DNA from: Casuarina equisetifolia
Taxonomy: Eukaryota > Streptophyta > Magnoliopsida > Fagales > Casuarinaceae
Direction of reading: 5' to 3'
NCBI GenBank assembly: GCA_028551475.1
Contig: CM052361.1
Span: forward strand, 6,207,501 to 6,271,500
Length of the DNA stretch: 64,000 nucleotides
Below the pieces are notes generated by a model. The model was not told where the DNA came from. It did not search any database and saw only the letters and a list, made by a program, of their open reading frames with translations. Positions 44,880 to 56,043 of the stretch are shown piece by piece. Both the position numbers and the translations under genes were made by a program. Numbering within the stretch: the first letter of the stretch is position 1; every line of letters starts with the position of its first letter.

Positions 44880-47800
44880 TCTCCTGCTGTGGAGGCCTGT
44901 GAAGGAAAGCTCATGCATTAAAAGCTAAGTTATCAATGGCCACCAATTTAGAGTCAGAAATATCAAGAGACTCAACGTCTCAGTGCATTTAGCATCAACC
45001 CTAAGAGTTATCCAAAGCCACAGTTCAGTTGGGCACGAGTTTCTTAAAAACTGGATGTGAAGGCTGGTAGGTAAAAAGCACACGGTAGTGCCTTCAATCT
45101 TCCCATAAAAACTCACTCACCAATTGAACATCAAGATGTGTACGCCGAGTTCTGCTTTCTTCCCAACTGATTTAAACTGCTGAAACAGGATAGTAAAGAA
45201 ACATAAAATTTCTGCAGCAGTATCTTATAAAAAATTACAGATGCGATTTTTTGCTAATAAGAATGATTGGATACTCAGATAAACTGAAAACATGAAAAAC
45301 TGAGAAATTAGCAAGCAACAGTCAGCGAAAACTATTTACAGAAAGCTAGGAAATTCCATGCTACTGTTTTTTCTTCACTATCTTTTCACACAACATTTGA
45401 AGGTCTGACCTTGTACGGTATCCTCAGAATCCATGTTAGGAAGGCAAAGTTGTAAAATACTCGGCCAATATTGTAAGCTTGTGAATCAGCTTCATTTGGA
45501 CTAGCTGGTTCTGAAACCTGTGCCAGCTAACAGTCATACAATCACAAAGTCAACATATAAAAAAATGAATGATTTTGTTTGTTCTTGGTGATTATGGAGC
45601 AAACCAGTCCTAGACACATTCAGAATTGACATTCAACTGCTATTAATCATCCCACCTAAAATGACATAAAACAAATTAGTTTAAGGAATAAGATAGTGGC
45701 TCTTCCATAACAAACAGGTAATATCTGTTTAGCCCACTGAATTTCCCCTTGTGAATTAAACTACCATCCAGTTGACCAACAGTTGGCTGCCAGCCAGTCA
45801 TGCACTTGGATTTTTTATTTTGCTTTTAACCGGTCAAGGAATGCATCAGTACTAATCTGACTTAGCATACACATTTTGTTATTTTATTAGCCATATTCAA
45901 TTTTAAATAATTTTGGATCAGTATAGTATAAAATAAAATAAATAGGATTACTTACCAAGTTCATTTAGTTTCTCATCCCATGGAAAACAAATTCAGTTGT
46001 TTAAATGACACGATTTGTTAAATAAACCAGTAGCTATTAAGCCTACTTAGAAGGAGAACTACCCGAAAAAGAGGAACATGGGGAAGAAGCTACATCTTAA
46101 TAGAATAGACGTTTCTTGGCACACCCAGATGTGCATATACAAAACACAATAGGACTCAAATCAAAAAGAGGTTAGTGAACTGATTTTAAAAGATAAATTG
46201 CAGGTCCAAAGAGAAATTATGTCAAGAAAATTCCTTTCTGTTATCCATTCAATATCTATTGAACTAAAGTCCTGAATTTTAAAAGACAACTTTAGTGCTT
46301 TAAGAAAACATGAACAAAGTAATGTTGAGAATAAGTTTGTTGGTACAATCCTTTCCCCCTACAATAACATGTTACAACCAAAATGAGGATCAATGGGCAA
46401 TGAATCCAGAATTGATTCTGAAATGTCATCTTCTAAAAACATACCTCCAGGAAACCCAATTAGTTCTAAAGGAAATTTCCACCTTATCAGAGACCAAGCT
46501 GGTTGAAAAGAGTTTAACGAACTCAATAACTACAAAATAACAGTAACAATAATGAGAATCTCACAAATTTGCTTGATTCGCCTACTTGTTGGCCACTTTA
46601 GACTGATTCTTGACAAAATGCTATCTACACAGGTAGTAGGGAAATTCAACATCAGGTACTAAACTAAGTACATAGTTTATACACCAAAGAATGCATAGAA
46701 ACCCACATTAGACTATCAGAGTCCAAAATGATAAAACTGACTGCCACTAATACTGTGGTGACAAACCCTCACCCCACTCTCTGGGGGACCAAAAAATGGA
46801 AAAAGAAAAGAAAAGAAAAATAATGCATAAAGCTGCACCTCAACAGATGTTGGATCCAACGCTACCTAACATTACCAAAATCCCTATATGTACTGTGAGT
46901 TCCACAGATTAACTTTGACCATGTAGTTAAGTAACTCATTAGAAAAAACCTTTAGGTATACCTTCTTCCTAACCCACTCTCAATTTTCTTATGTTTTTCA
47001 TGCGGCTGAGGCTTAAAAGAGCAGAATATTACCCTCCACACTAAGCCACTTCAAAATAATTGAAGTGGTGCATCTTCTTTCTAAAACATAGTGCACTTAC
47101 AGTTGACAGTGGAAGACCTTCACCATTGCACCATACACAAGACCTACCTCTTTCAAATTAAATAAAATTTCTACAAACAGATTCCCACTCTAAAGTTTAA
47201 CCTCCATGTCGTGATGAAACAGTATGATGTAATGACAAAGCTCTAATCCATATTGAACCCTAGAACTTCAAAATCCTCACTAAATGTTTTAAGACAACTA
47301 GATCATCCCTCCATTGGTTCAGCAATATAAAATCAAGAAAGAGTCCAGAGGAACGTGCCATCAAAGCACCATGCTGAATGATTTTCCATAAATAATTTTC
47401 ATAGAAAGAATCCTACTCAAGATGATATAGATTTCCTCATTATGGTTCTTCTGCTGGAATCTGCCAACGGCTTAGAACCGTAGGAACTAAAAAGATTTCA
47501 TAAATTGACAGGCATGACAAGAGTCCTACTTGATTGCATATGCTCCATAAAACTGTACGAACCAGTTAACTAATGCACAGAGGTTATATAGCCTCTTCGT
47601 TGGATCTTTAAAAGACTTACTTCGTACAAAACCAGGACACTGCCAGAGTACCATTATTTTACACCACACGAATTAAAGGAGAAGATATTACCGATGCCCG
47701 TCTCTAATGTGTCTAGCTCTCACTATTATTACCCACCATCAAGGTGGGGATCTCCCGAGTTCACACACGGCAGACTTCTGTTCATATGCCCAAGCACCCA

Positions 47801-50800
47801 TTCAGATACAAAACATAATGGCATACATGATATCTCAACCACAATGACCTAATTCATAGAGAAGCTAAACCATGGAAGATCCCACACTCAATTCCATTAG
47901 AATGTATTATCTTTATCTGCAAGATAAAGGAATGGATGAGAAATTTTCACAAGGTTGTTTATGTCCTTTCTTATGCTGAACAAAAAGATGTATTCCTTCC
48001 CACTAAAATGACTCCAAATCTTCCTTTGAAGAAACTGCGACTAACTGATTCATCCAGAGGTCTCACTGCATAAGAGTTAGGTCAGTATATTGCATATTCA
48101 GACATTCTTCCTGTTTGGATATTGAAATGATTGTCTTCCTGTTTGGATGTTGAAATGATTGTCAACAGTTCAAACATTGCTCCTATTTCACCACCAAATT
48201 CACCCAAGATAATTGCTAAAGAGTCATCAAATTCACCCATCTTTCTTGTCATTTGAAATTCACAACTACCGTTAGTATTCCCAATGTGTTGCATTGCTAA
48301 CCTCGTTACCACAAATTTCTTAGTGAGAACCAGTAATCCAAGAACAAATTTTTGCAAAGGATGGGTCGCTAAAGACTGGTTTTGAAATACCATAAGTTTC
48401 TAGGTAGGTAATACACAAGTCCAAACACAAATATTTGCAAACTGAAGAGTCACAAAAGACAGGCTCAAAACTCCTATCCTATAATAATCTTAACACCAAA
48501 ACCAATTCTTTCACCAAACATACCTTAAAATACTTCTTTTGAAAAAAAAAAAAAAAAAAAAAGTAAAGATAGTAGATAACTTTAGAGTGATTTGAGGATT
48601 TGGCACTATGATGAGATATGTAGACGTGTCAGTTAGGAAAATCTCATACATCACAATCAAAAAGACATCAGGAATGTCTTCGGATCTATCTAAATAATTA
48701 TCGCAAAAAATGACCTAAGTTATGTTTGTCACAAATACAATTATCTGTTTCTAATTTAAATATTTTTCTCTAACTTAAATAATTGAACATTTCAGTTTTC
48801 ACTCTATAATAATTGATTTTTCCATCGAACTTTGGATAAAAGATCAATAAATTGTATATCAATCCACATCAGATCAACTGAAAAGCAACACTTGGATAAA
48901 AGAACAGCTAACTTTTGACCATTTGTGACGCATGAGAACTACATCTCAGTCTCCACAACACAAAAGCAAATCATGTTAGTGCTCCACATTAAACTCTTTT
49001 TCTAAGTTGATGTGATCTTTTTCTTTCCTTTTGTAGCCAGAAACAGACTCGGCACGTCTTCTTTTTCAGCTGAAAAATGACCTAACAGATGCTTGAAGTC
49101 TGTTTTCTCAAAAGTCAGCCAAAACTCCATTCTATTTGTCTACCTCCAAGTATCTCTTTTTCCTCTTCGGTCAATAGCACAACTCTCCTCTTTCTCCTTG
49201 TTGAACACCGACACCCTTACAAAGTGAATTGAAGCCCACTTACCAAAAAAGAATAAGCTGAAAAGTTACCATGAAATAGAGGTCTAAGAGTCAAACTTCA
49301 GACAAACTCTTGAGAACTTTTTAGGAACATAATACAAATTAGATGGATTTACGCTATCTAATTTATGGTGACATTTCCACATACTCTCTCTCTAAGTGGG
49401 AGACCAACACTCCCACACCGTTTTGGCTTAAACAGCATGCCGTTGGTCAAATCCACCACCAATGGGAAAGTAGACCAAAAAAGTCAGTGCCCATGGAAAT
49501 GAATGGTGCTAGTTGTTTGCATATTTGATCAGCCTAAATTCCTACTTCAGATTAACCTTCCATATCCTCACAACTAATCAATTTATTCAAATTAGCACTC
49601 AAAACTTTCAATAGTCACTATAGGGGACATCTTGTCAGTGTCTTGGAACCTCAAAATTCAAGATCAGCTTTGTTTCAGACCTTACAAGAACTACCAACAT
49701 GACCTTCTTTTTTCGTTTCCTCTAGATGATGAATTGGAGTGTGGTGTCAATGGGTGTGTTACACACAGAAAGGGTGCGTACAATGCTAGGAAGGAATGCT
49801 CATAGAAAGAGAAAGCAGGTTTCGGGGAATTGAAGGGTGGGGTGACAGTCTATGGCTCACCAAGTTCAACACATATTCTTTACTTTCGATTAACCTAAGA
49901 AATAAATCAGAGATTTGGTCACCATCATCACAAGTAAGCTTGACATTGATTGAAACTTTTTCTCAGTTCATGAGATCTCTTTCTTTGTTGAAGAAAGACC
50001 CAGCTGTGTTTCTCTTTTCAACCAGGAAAAAGACCCAACTGGTGCCCAAATTCCCTCTCTTTCAGCAAGCCTAATTGACACCCCCCTTTTTCCATTTCTC
50101 TTTCTCTCTAAACACCTAATATTTCTCTCTCCCACAGAATAGCCAGCTGTGTCAGCCTCTCCAATCTGAATAAAGATCCTAGCAGTGCACAATTCTCTGT
50201 TTCAGCAAACCTAAATGAGATGCCATTTTCTTGGCTCCCCGTCTCTTGGGGCCAAATTGTCTCTCGTCTCCCACACATTTCGTCAACAGCATAGCTCTTT
50301 CTCTGTACTCTAAAATGCCAAAACTTGCCCAAAGTGAATTGAATATTTTCATCTATAAGTCAGGTTAAGGAAGTCTGAAATGTATAAGTTGATAATTGGT
50401 TGATGTTGTTAAAAATCAAGCAAAAAATTTAGCAAAATGCATATCTGTTACAGAAATAAATCTTAGGCCCTTTTAGGACAATTTTCTTTCTATAAGCTGA
50501 AGAATTCTACCAATTTTGGAAACATAGCATACTTTTATGCACTTAGAACTTCAATGTTTTTCCTTACTTTCCCTTCATTCCCAATTTGAGGAATGAATGA
50601 ACTCTTACTCTCATCGTAACTTGGACAAAGGGGATGGTATTAAGTGTAGAGATGAGTGGCACAATGTAAAGCCAAGACTTACATCTCCTCAACACCCTTT
50701 TGCTTCATGCGCAAAAGGTGGCAGCCGCTCAAAGCAATAAAACAACAGATAAAATGTGATACTGTTAGAGGACAAAAGCATCATAAACAATCTGCATAAC

Positions 50801-51700
50801 TAAGAAACATCACATATCAAACGTCACAACAGAAGAAGAATGGTTGCAAGTCTTAAAATGTTAAGTGTTACTTACAGTTCAACTTAGGTTGCTTTTGAAG
50901 CACACAGCTTTCAGCAAGTTCTTTCCTGGGGATTTCCATAAACTAATTTCAGAAGGTCAATATGCAAGGCTTGACAAGGGTCCTCTTTTTCCTAAACTCA
51001 ACCCAACAATGCCTCAGCCAATGAATTTGTTGCTTAGACCGTCACTCTGCATACAAAAAAAACCCTCTTCAATTGTGCTATTGCAAAAATCTCTTAAATG
51101 CTTTTTACATGTTATGTGCCACCATACATCTATCTCATTCAGCCCTTATGTCAAGATATTGAATAAAAACTGTTCCACAAAACAAAATCAGGTTAAGTTC
51201 CTCCAAAGTTCCAAATTCATAGTACCTCACACTTCTATCAAATTCAAATACACAGAGGCCTAGTAGATGATAGTTCCACCTGCTGCTGATTGTGGTAACC
51301 CTTGAATTGAGTTTACAGCAATTAGAATATTTCCAGTTAATATCTCACAAAATTGGTTAAGAGATAGCATAACAAGACAGTTTTGCCAACTTAAGTAAAC
51401 GAAGTCAGAGAGAAAACTACGCTTCTGGAATTAATGACCGTCCTTACTTCATACATAATTGCCTAACATGAAGTTAAAAGATAGAAGCGTTATTGACCTA
51501 TCAAAAAGCCATAAAATTCTAGATGCTACAGTCGCATCATATATCTTCAATTAGCCACAACAAATCAATAAGCGAAGGAGAAATCCTCAAAATTCTTAAC
51601 ACTGAACTATAATGCACCATACCATCTGCAAGGGGTACTTGAAAAGTTTTCCCATGTGAGCTCAGTCAAGCGATCAGGATTTTAATGCTTCAAGGTATAG
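44880..51700 (-). other. Stretch with a few possible minus-strand exons, gene not established
   Basis: Several minus-strand segments look exon-like. 51623-51655 reads MGKLFKYPLQM before a gtatgg donor. About 50875-50943 reads MEIPRKELAESC.. to a gtaagt donor. About 50690-50780 reads SHFICCFIALSGCHLLRMKQ and on to a gtaagt donor, with matching phase. 45410-45517 reads VSEPASPNEADSQAYNIGRV, then FYNFAFLTWILRIPYK, between cag and gtcaga. About 45125-45184 reads QFKSVGKKAELGVHILMFNW and then a stop. Two carry hydrophobic, membrane-like stretches. I do not recognise the protein, and intermediate exons are missing. These could be parts of a small membrane-protein gene, spliced 3'UTR exons of the trihelix-like gene upstream, or chance. 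An A21 tract lies at 48542-48562, and a degenerate repeat (ctctttcagcaagcctaa type) at about 49970-50230. Confidence 0.3.
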
Positions 51701-52544
51701 CAGGTCGGGCTCATAATACAAATAGATGGTGCTCTACCATTCTGAAAGACAGGAAAAAAAATGCCAAACAAAAATATAAAGCATCATTCAGAGGATCCCA
51801 AAAGATTGGTATGTGCAAAATATTCCAAAAGAAACCAGGGAGAGACCAAACATAAGATATACTGTTACTCTAGGGAATCACATCGGACCAATTGAAAGCA
51901 TAATTATCTACCTGCTCGTTTGGCGGATCTCAGAAACTTTGGAATTCACGCTATCAGTGGCATTGTACTGATACCCCACTTTCTTCCAATTTCTTTTTTA
52001 CTCCAGATATTCCTTTATCTTGAACGATATTTCAATCTTCTCATTTGCTATATTCCTTTATCTTGAACAACATTTCAATCTCCTCACTTGTTAAAAACTC
52101 AAATAATGAAGCAAATCTGCACTTTCTGTACCATAAAAGCATTGGCTATCAATTCCGTACAACTTACTAAGTAATGAAACTGCAAGGAGATCCATTTGCC
52201 CTATCAATCATTTATAATACAAGTCACATCAATTCCACATTACCAACGTCCCCAACTAATACAACAAAGGATTTAATACCTAAAATAATATATAACAGAA
52301 AAGTTCAACTGGTCTGGTCCAGAAGCAGTACAGCCTGAGAGTAATTTCGTCTTTCCTAAACAAAGCTAACAAGAATTGCAATATACTGAACAGAGATTCT
52401 CCATCACAAAACAGAAGGTATAGGAAAAAGAGAATTTATCCATTCCAATTATCATGATACAGAGATACTTAATACAATTCAACTAATGAACATGCCGTTG
52501 GTGTTACAGAAGCACTAATCCATAGAAAGGGTTAGAATTACAAG

Positions 52545-53783
52545 CTACATGAATTCAGAAGGCGAATTGGCATCGGGCTTCCCGTTATCGCCCAATCCCC
52601 CCGGATGCTGCAAATTCTGCAAAACTTGAGGGGGCAGGGCTCCCAATGCACCACCCAACCCGTCACTGGCGGACCCAAAAAACTGACAAACAAACCGAGC
52701 CATCACCCCTAGAATCTGCATTTGATTCTGGCACGCCTCCGCGTGCAGTTGCATCATTTGCTTCTCATGCTCAATCTGCAATCCCACCATCCTCTCCCTC
52801 CACTCCATCTCCTCCTCCTCCCTCTCCTCCTCCAGCCTCATCCTTCTCCGCCGTTCCTCGGAGTATTCCCTATCCAATCTCAACCTCCTCTCCGTTTCCT
52901 TCCTTGCCCACATGAACTCCCTCTCTTCCAGTTCCAATTCCGTATTCTCCAACCACTCTTTCCTCTCATATTGTCGCTTGAACGACCTCAAATGCGCCTC
53001 TTTCCTCTTTTCTTCCTTCTCTACCTCATCCTTCTCCCTCTGAAACTCCCTTTCTCTTCTCCTCTCCTCCCTCTTCGCCACTATATCCCTCAATTCCGAA
53101 ACTTTTGAACCCATTAGTCCCAATCTCCGATTTATTCCCAAACCCTTCTTCGACTTCTTCAACCGAGCAAAACCCATTTCCCCAATTGCCCTCTCGCCCA
53201 CAAATTCACCATCACTCCTTGCAATTTGCTCACCATCACCGCCGCAATTATTGACATTATCAGCACCATCACAGTCATTTTCGTCCTCATCCTCGTCTTC
53301 GTCGTCCTCATCTTCATCTTCATCTTCATCTTCATCTTCTTGATCCTTTTCCTCCAAATCCTCGCAATCAATCCCAAACCCCAAATCCCCACAATCCCCA
53401 AAGACATCAATATTCTCGTACAGCCTCTTTCCCTTGGCGTCAAGCTCCACATCGCCAAACACCTCCTTGTACTTCAAGAAATTGACCCAATGATTCTCCC
53501 CATCTTTCCAATTGAAATCATCCTTGGAGACCCGGATCTTCTGTTTCACGCCCAAGTACTGGTGTCGCATGTTCTGAACCTTGATGGACACATCCCGCCA
53601 GGTCCACTTGAAGGGGAAGCTGGCCGGGTCCTGAAGGTAGTGTACCGCGTTGACATGGTCCGCCACGGGCTTGAATTTCTTCTCTCGGGTCTTGAGCTTG
53701 GCCAAGGCTCCCGAGATCCGAAGCTCCGAGTACTTTGTCAGAAGGGTCTGCTCTTCCGTCTCCGACCACTTCTTGCGCTTCAT
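52545..53783 (-). CDS. Trihelix/SANT-like transcription factor with acidic tract and coiled coil (412 aa)
   Basis: Single-exon gene. Residues 5-110 form a Myb/SANT-like trihelix domain: KKWSETEEQTLLTKYSEL, then FKWTWRDVSIKVQNMRHQYL and NHWVNFLKYKEVF, with spaced Trp residues. A very acidic tract (about 144-170, alternating E and D) comes from a GAT/GAA-type codon repeat. A basic segment RLKKSKKGLGINRR (207-220) is a likely nuclear signal. Residues 229-350 are a charged Arg/Glu-rich predicted coiled coil for dimerisation, followed by a Gly/Pro-rich C-terminus. This is the layout of plant trihelix-like DNA-binding proteins; the exact clade is uncertain. The acidic repeat could vary in length between alleles. 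Long plus-strand frames here are codon-bias shadows. Confidence 0.85.
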   Translation of the reverse strand: MKRKKWSETEEQTLLTKYSELRISGALAKLKTREKKFKPVADHVNAVHYLQDPASFPFKWTWRDVSIKVQNMRHQYLGVKQKIRVSKDDFNWKDGENHWVNFLKYKEVFGDVELDAKGKRLYENIDVFGDCGDLGFGIDCEDLEEKDQEDEDEDEDEDEDDEDEDEDENDCDGADNVNNCGGDGEQIARSDGEFVGERAIGEMGFARLKKSKKGLGINRRLGLMGSKVSELRDIVAKREERRREREFQREKDEVEKEEKRKEAHLRSFKRQYERKEWLENTELELEEREFMWARKETERRLRLDREYSEERRRRMRLEEEREEEEMEWRERMVGLQIEHEKQMMQLHAEACQNQMQILGVMARFVCQFFGSASDGLGGALGALPPQVLQNLQHPGGLGDNGKPDANSPSEFM

Positions 53784-54194
53784 ATGATGCTTGGGGGATT
53801 CGAAGGCTCAGCAGCAATTAAGTGTGTGACGAAGGGAATGATCGATTGTTATCAAGAAGATGGGATTTGAAGCCTAATTACTATCGCATTGGCTCCCGAG
53901 GACTGAGAATTGTAAGGCTTCTTCTCTGTGTTTGCCAAGAAGCGGGGAGGCCTGGGGACAAAGAAGGTCCTAAAAGAATATGCACTTTCAGTAAATAAAA
54001 TAATCAACGAATTAACTCATATCCACAAATTCTATAATGAATTAATCTTATGAAGCTTATTTATTACATTTGAAATTTTAAAGTGCCCAGAAGTCAATTT
54101 TCTAACAACACTGCCTAGCGGTGAATCCATCCAGTTCCCTCAGAAAAGGCTTTTTATATTGTTGCAATGTAAGTCAAAAGCCTTATTTCATTTC
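53784..54194. other. Upstream region of the trihelix-like gene
   Basis: 5' flank of the minus-strand gene. No clear TATA box and no other gene. Confidence 0.5.
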
Positions 54195-54530
54195 CAATTG
54201 GAATTAGAAATTAAAGGTTGTCAAGGGTCGTCTCGAGGCGATGAAGATACTGAAGGGAGAAGCCAATGATGGATGGACCTTCAAAGATGGAGTTTTACTT
54301 TATAAAGGCAGGATCTAATCTTCCTTAATTCCTAGAATCCTACAAGAAATTCATGACATTTCGCACAAGGGTTATCATACCACACTACAAAGCGTTTAAA
54401 GTAGTATTCTTTTGAGACAATATGAGGTAGCTAGTATGAACTATGTTCGAGAATGCAACACTTGTCGAATGATTAAATGGGAAAAATACAAAGTCAGAAG
54501 AATTGTCACAGACGTTGCTTGTTAATAAAT
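54195..54530 (+). pseudogene. Ty3/gypsy integrase zinc-finger remnant
   Basis: Plus-strand text reads FKDGVLLYKGRI, then IPRILQEIHDISHKGYHTTL and YVRECNTCRMIKWEKYK, with a stop between blocks. The His-His...Cys-Cys spacing (HDISHKGYH, CNTC) and the phrases match the HHCC domain at the start of gypsy integrase. The integrase core that follows is not clearly readable. It is a short decayed fragment. Confidence 0.78.
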
Positions 54531-54567
54531 ATAGTTTTGATGTGCCCATGAATTTCAATCAGGAGGG

Positions 54568-54648
54568 ATTTTACAATTCTAGAGGTAACACAAGTTATTT
54601 TGATGGTCATTTTACAATTCTAGAGGTAACACAAGTTATTTTGATGGT
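54568..54648 (+). repeat. 41-bp tandem duplication
   Basis: The segment starting attttacaattctagaggta occurs at 54568 and again at 54609 with essentially no change, so it is recent relative to the gypsy remnant it sits beside. Confidence 0.92.
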
Positions 54649-54720
54649 TAAGGACAAATTACCCAAAGTAGCATATTTTTTGGTCTTTTCTCACCCTTTT
54701 ATAGATATTAGTGTGGCCTA

Positions 54721-55786
54721 AGCTTATTTTGATAACGCATTTAAGTTATATAGAATGTCAGAGAATATGACTTTTAGAAGTATTAAAAGTGGGTATTGTT
54801 CTACATTGAAAGTGATATGATAAATTTTTAACCTTATAAGCGATGTGATTTTACTTATTTATTATCTTAAGGATTTAGAACAAGTCATCTTACTCTAACA
54901 TGATATCAAAATTATGAATAAATCTCTATAAGTGATGAGGCTCTTCTAATTCTATAAGAAGTAAGGATATCACTACTAATAAAGTGATATCACAAGTATT
55001 CTAATACTCTATACTAAAATAGTAATTACAACATAAATTAATGAGGTAAAGAGAACTAATTCACACAATACAGCTCACTAAATATGTTATGATGCTATAT
55101 AAGAAGCATACTTATCTTTCTAAAATGTCTTATAAGGAGTATGGACACTTTCAACACATTCATTACTTTTAAGGTTTTGAAATAGACAATCCACTCTAAT
55201 AACAAGGATCCCGTGTTCCCGAGTGCATTTTGGAAGCAATTTTACACACGGCAAGGCACCAAATTCAACTATAAAGCAGATGGGCAAATAAAGATTGTGA
55301 ACCGCAATTTGACGAGCTGGTCCGGACAATACGGGCGCTCGCCCATATTTTGTTCGCACCGCATCCATATACCAATCTTTTAAAGACGCCGAAGTGAAGC
55401 AAGAGGTAAAATATATGCGTGGTCATGTAAAAGGGAGATATTATATTATAAAGCAAGTTCCGAGAGCATCCTCTTCAGGATCAGCGTGAAAAAGCATTTT
55501 CACGGGGGATAAGTTCTATCCGCGGGGAAACAGCGTCTGCAAGGCGTAGGATATTTTCACTTTCACCCTTCTCCTCTTCGCACTGGTCGGCCTATAGAAA
55601 GGCCAGAGCCTCGTGGACAAAGCCAGATGGCCTCGTAATCTGTGCCCGCCACTCGGATTCGACTAGGACATGCAACGAGCTTACCAAACTGCCCTCGCAC
55701 TTTTTGTAAACGCTCCGGGGCCCATACGCCAACTCACAAGGGTGGCAGTTTCGTTATTTCCTCCGCAACCCCCCACGTCAGCTTCC
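54721..55786. other. Intergenic, upstream of pyridoxal kinase
   Basis: AT-rich to about 55120, then more GC-rich towards the promoter. It includes a small hairpin CGTGAAAA (55485-55492)/TTTTCACG (55497-55504) with an AGCA loop. No gene is seen; minus-strand frames at 55120-55456 lack support. Confidence 0.5.
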
Positions 55787-55795
55787 TATAAATAG
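55787..55795 (+). promoter_or_regulatory. TATA box (TATAAATAG) of pyridoxal kinase
   Basis: TATAAATAG, 249-257 bp upstream of the start codon, with CCACGTCA just before it (55773-55780). Predicted transcription start is near 55820, giving a leader of about 220 bases. Confidence 0.7.
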
Positions 55796-56043
55796 CTGAG
55801 GGAAAACAAAATCTTCGCTGACTTTGGACAAACTCTATGTTGTTGCGGTCTCAGGTTCCAGGCCGTTCTGAGTTGGGAATTTTCCAGGGGAGTCACATTA
55901 TCCGGTAAAGTTTTTTCCGAGAAAGTCATCTAGTTTTTGTTTTTTCTTTATTGCCTCGACTTTTTTTTAGTTACTTCGAGGTTCTGTTTTTACGCTTTTG
56001 TTTTGTTTGTAATCGAGGATCAAGGACCTCGAGAAATTCAAGA

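Noticed and set aside
48082..48393. 103-aa minus-strand frame with a ~28-bp direct repeat at its end
   Set aside because: No domain recognised. The repeat (cttcctgtttggat.ttgaaatgattgt) is a simple local duplication, and the surrounding DNA is non-coding in character.
53226..53870. 214-aa plus-strand frame over the trihelix-like gene
   Set aside because: A shadow of the acidic codon repeat and Arg/Glu coiled coil; the product would be low-complexity Ile/Phe/Leu runs.
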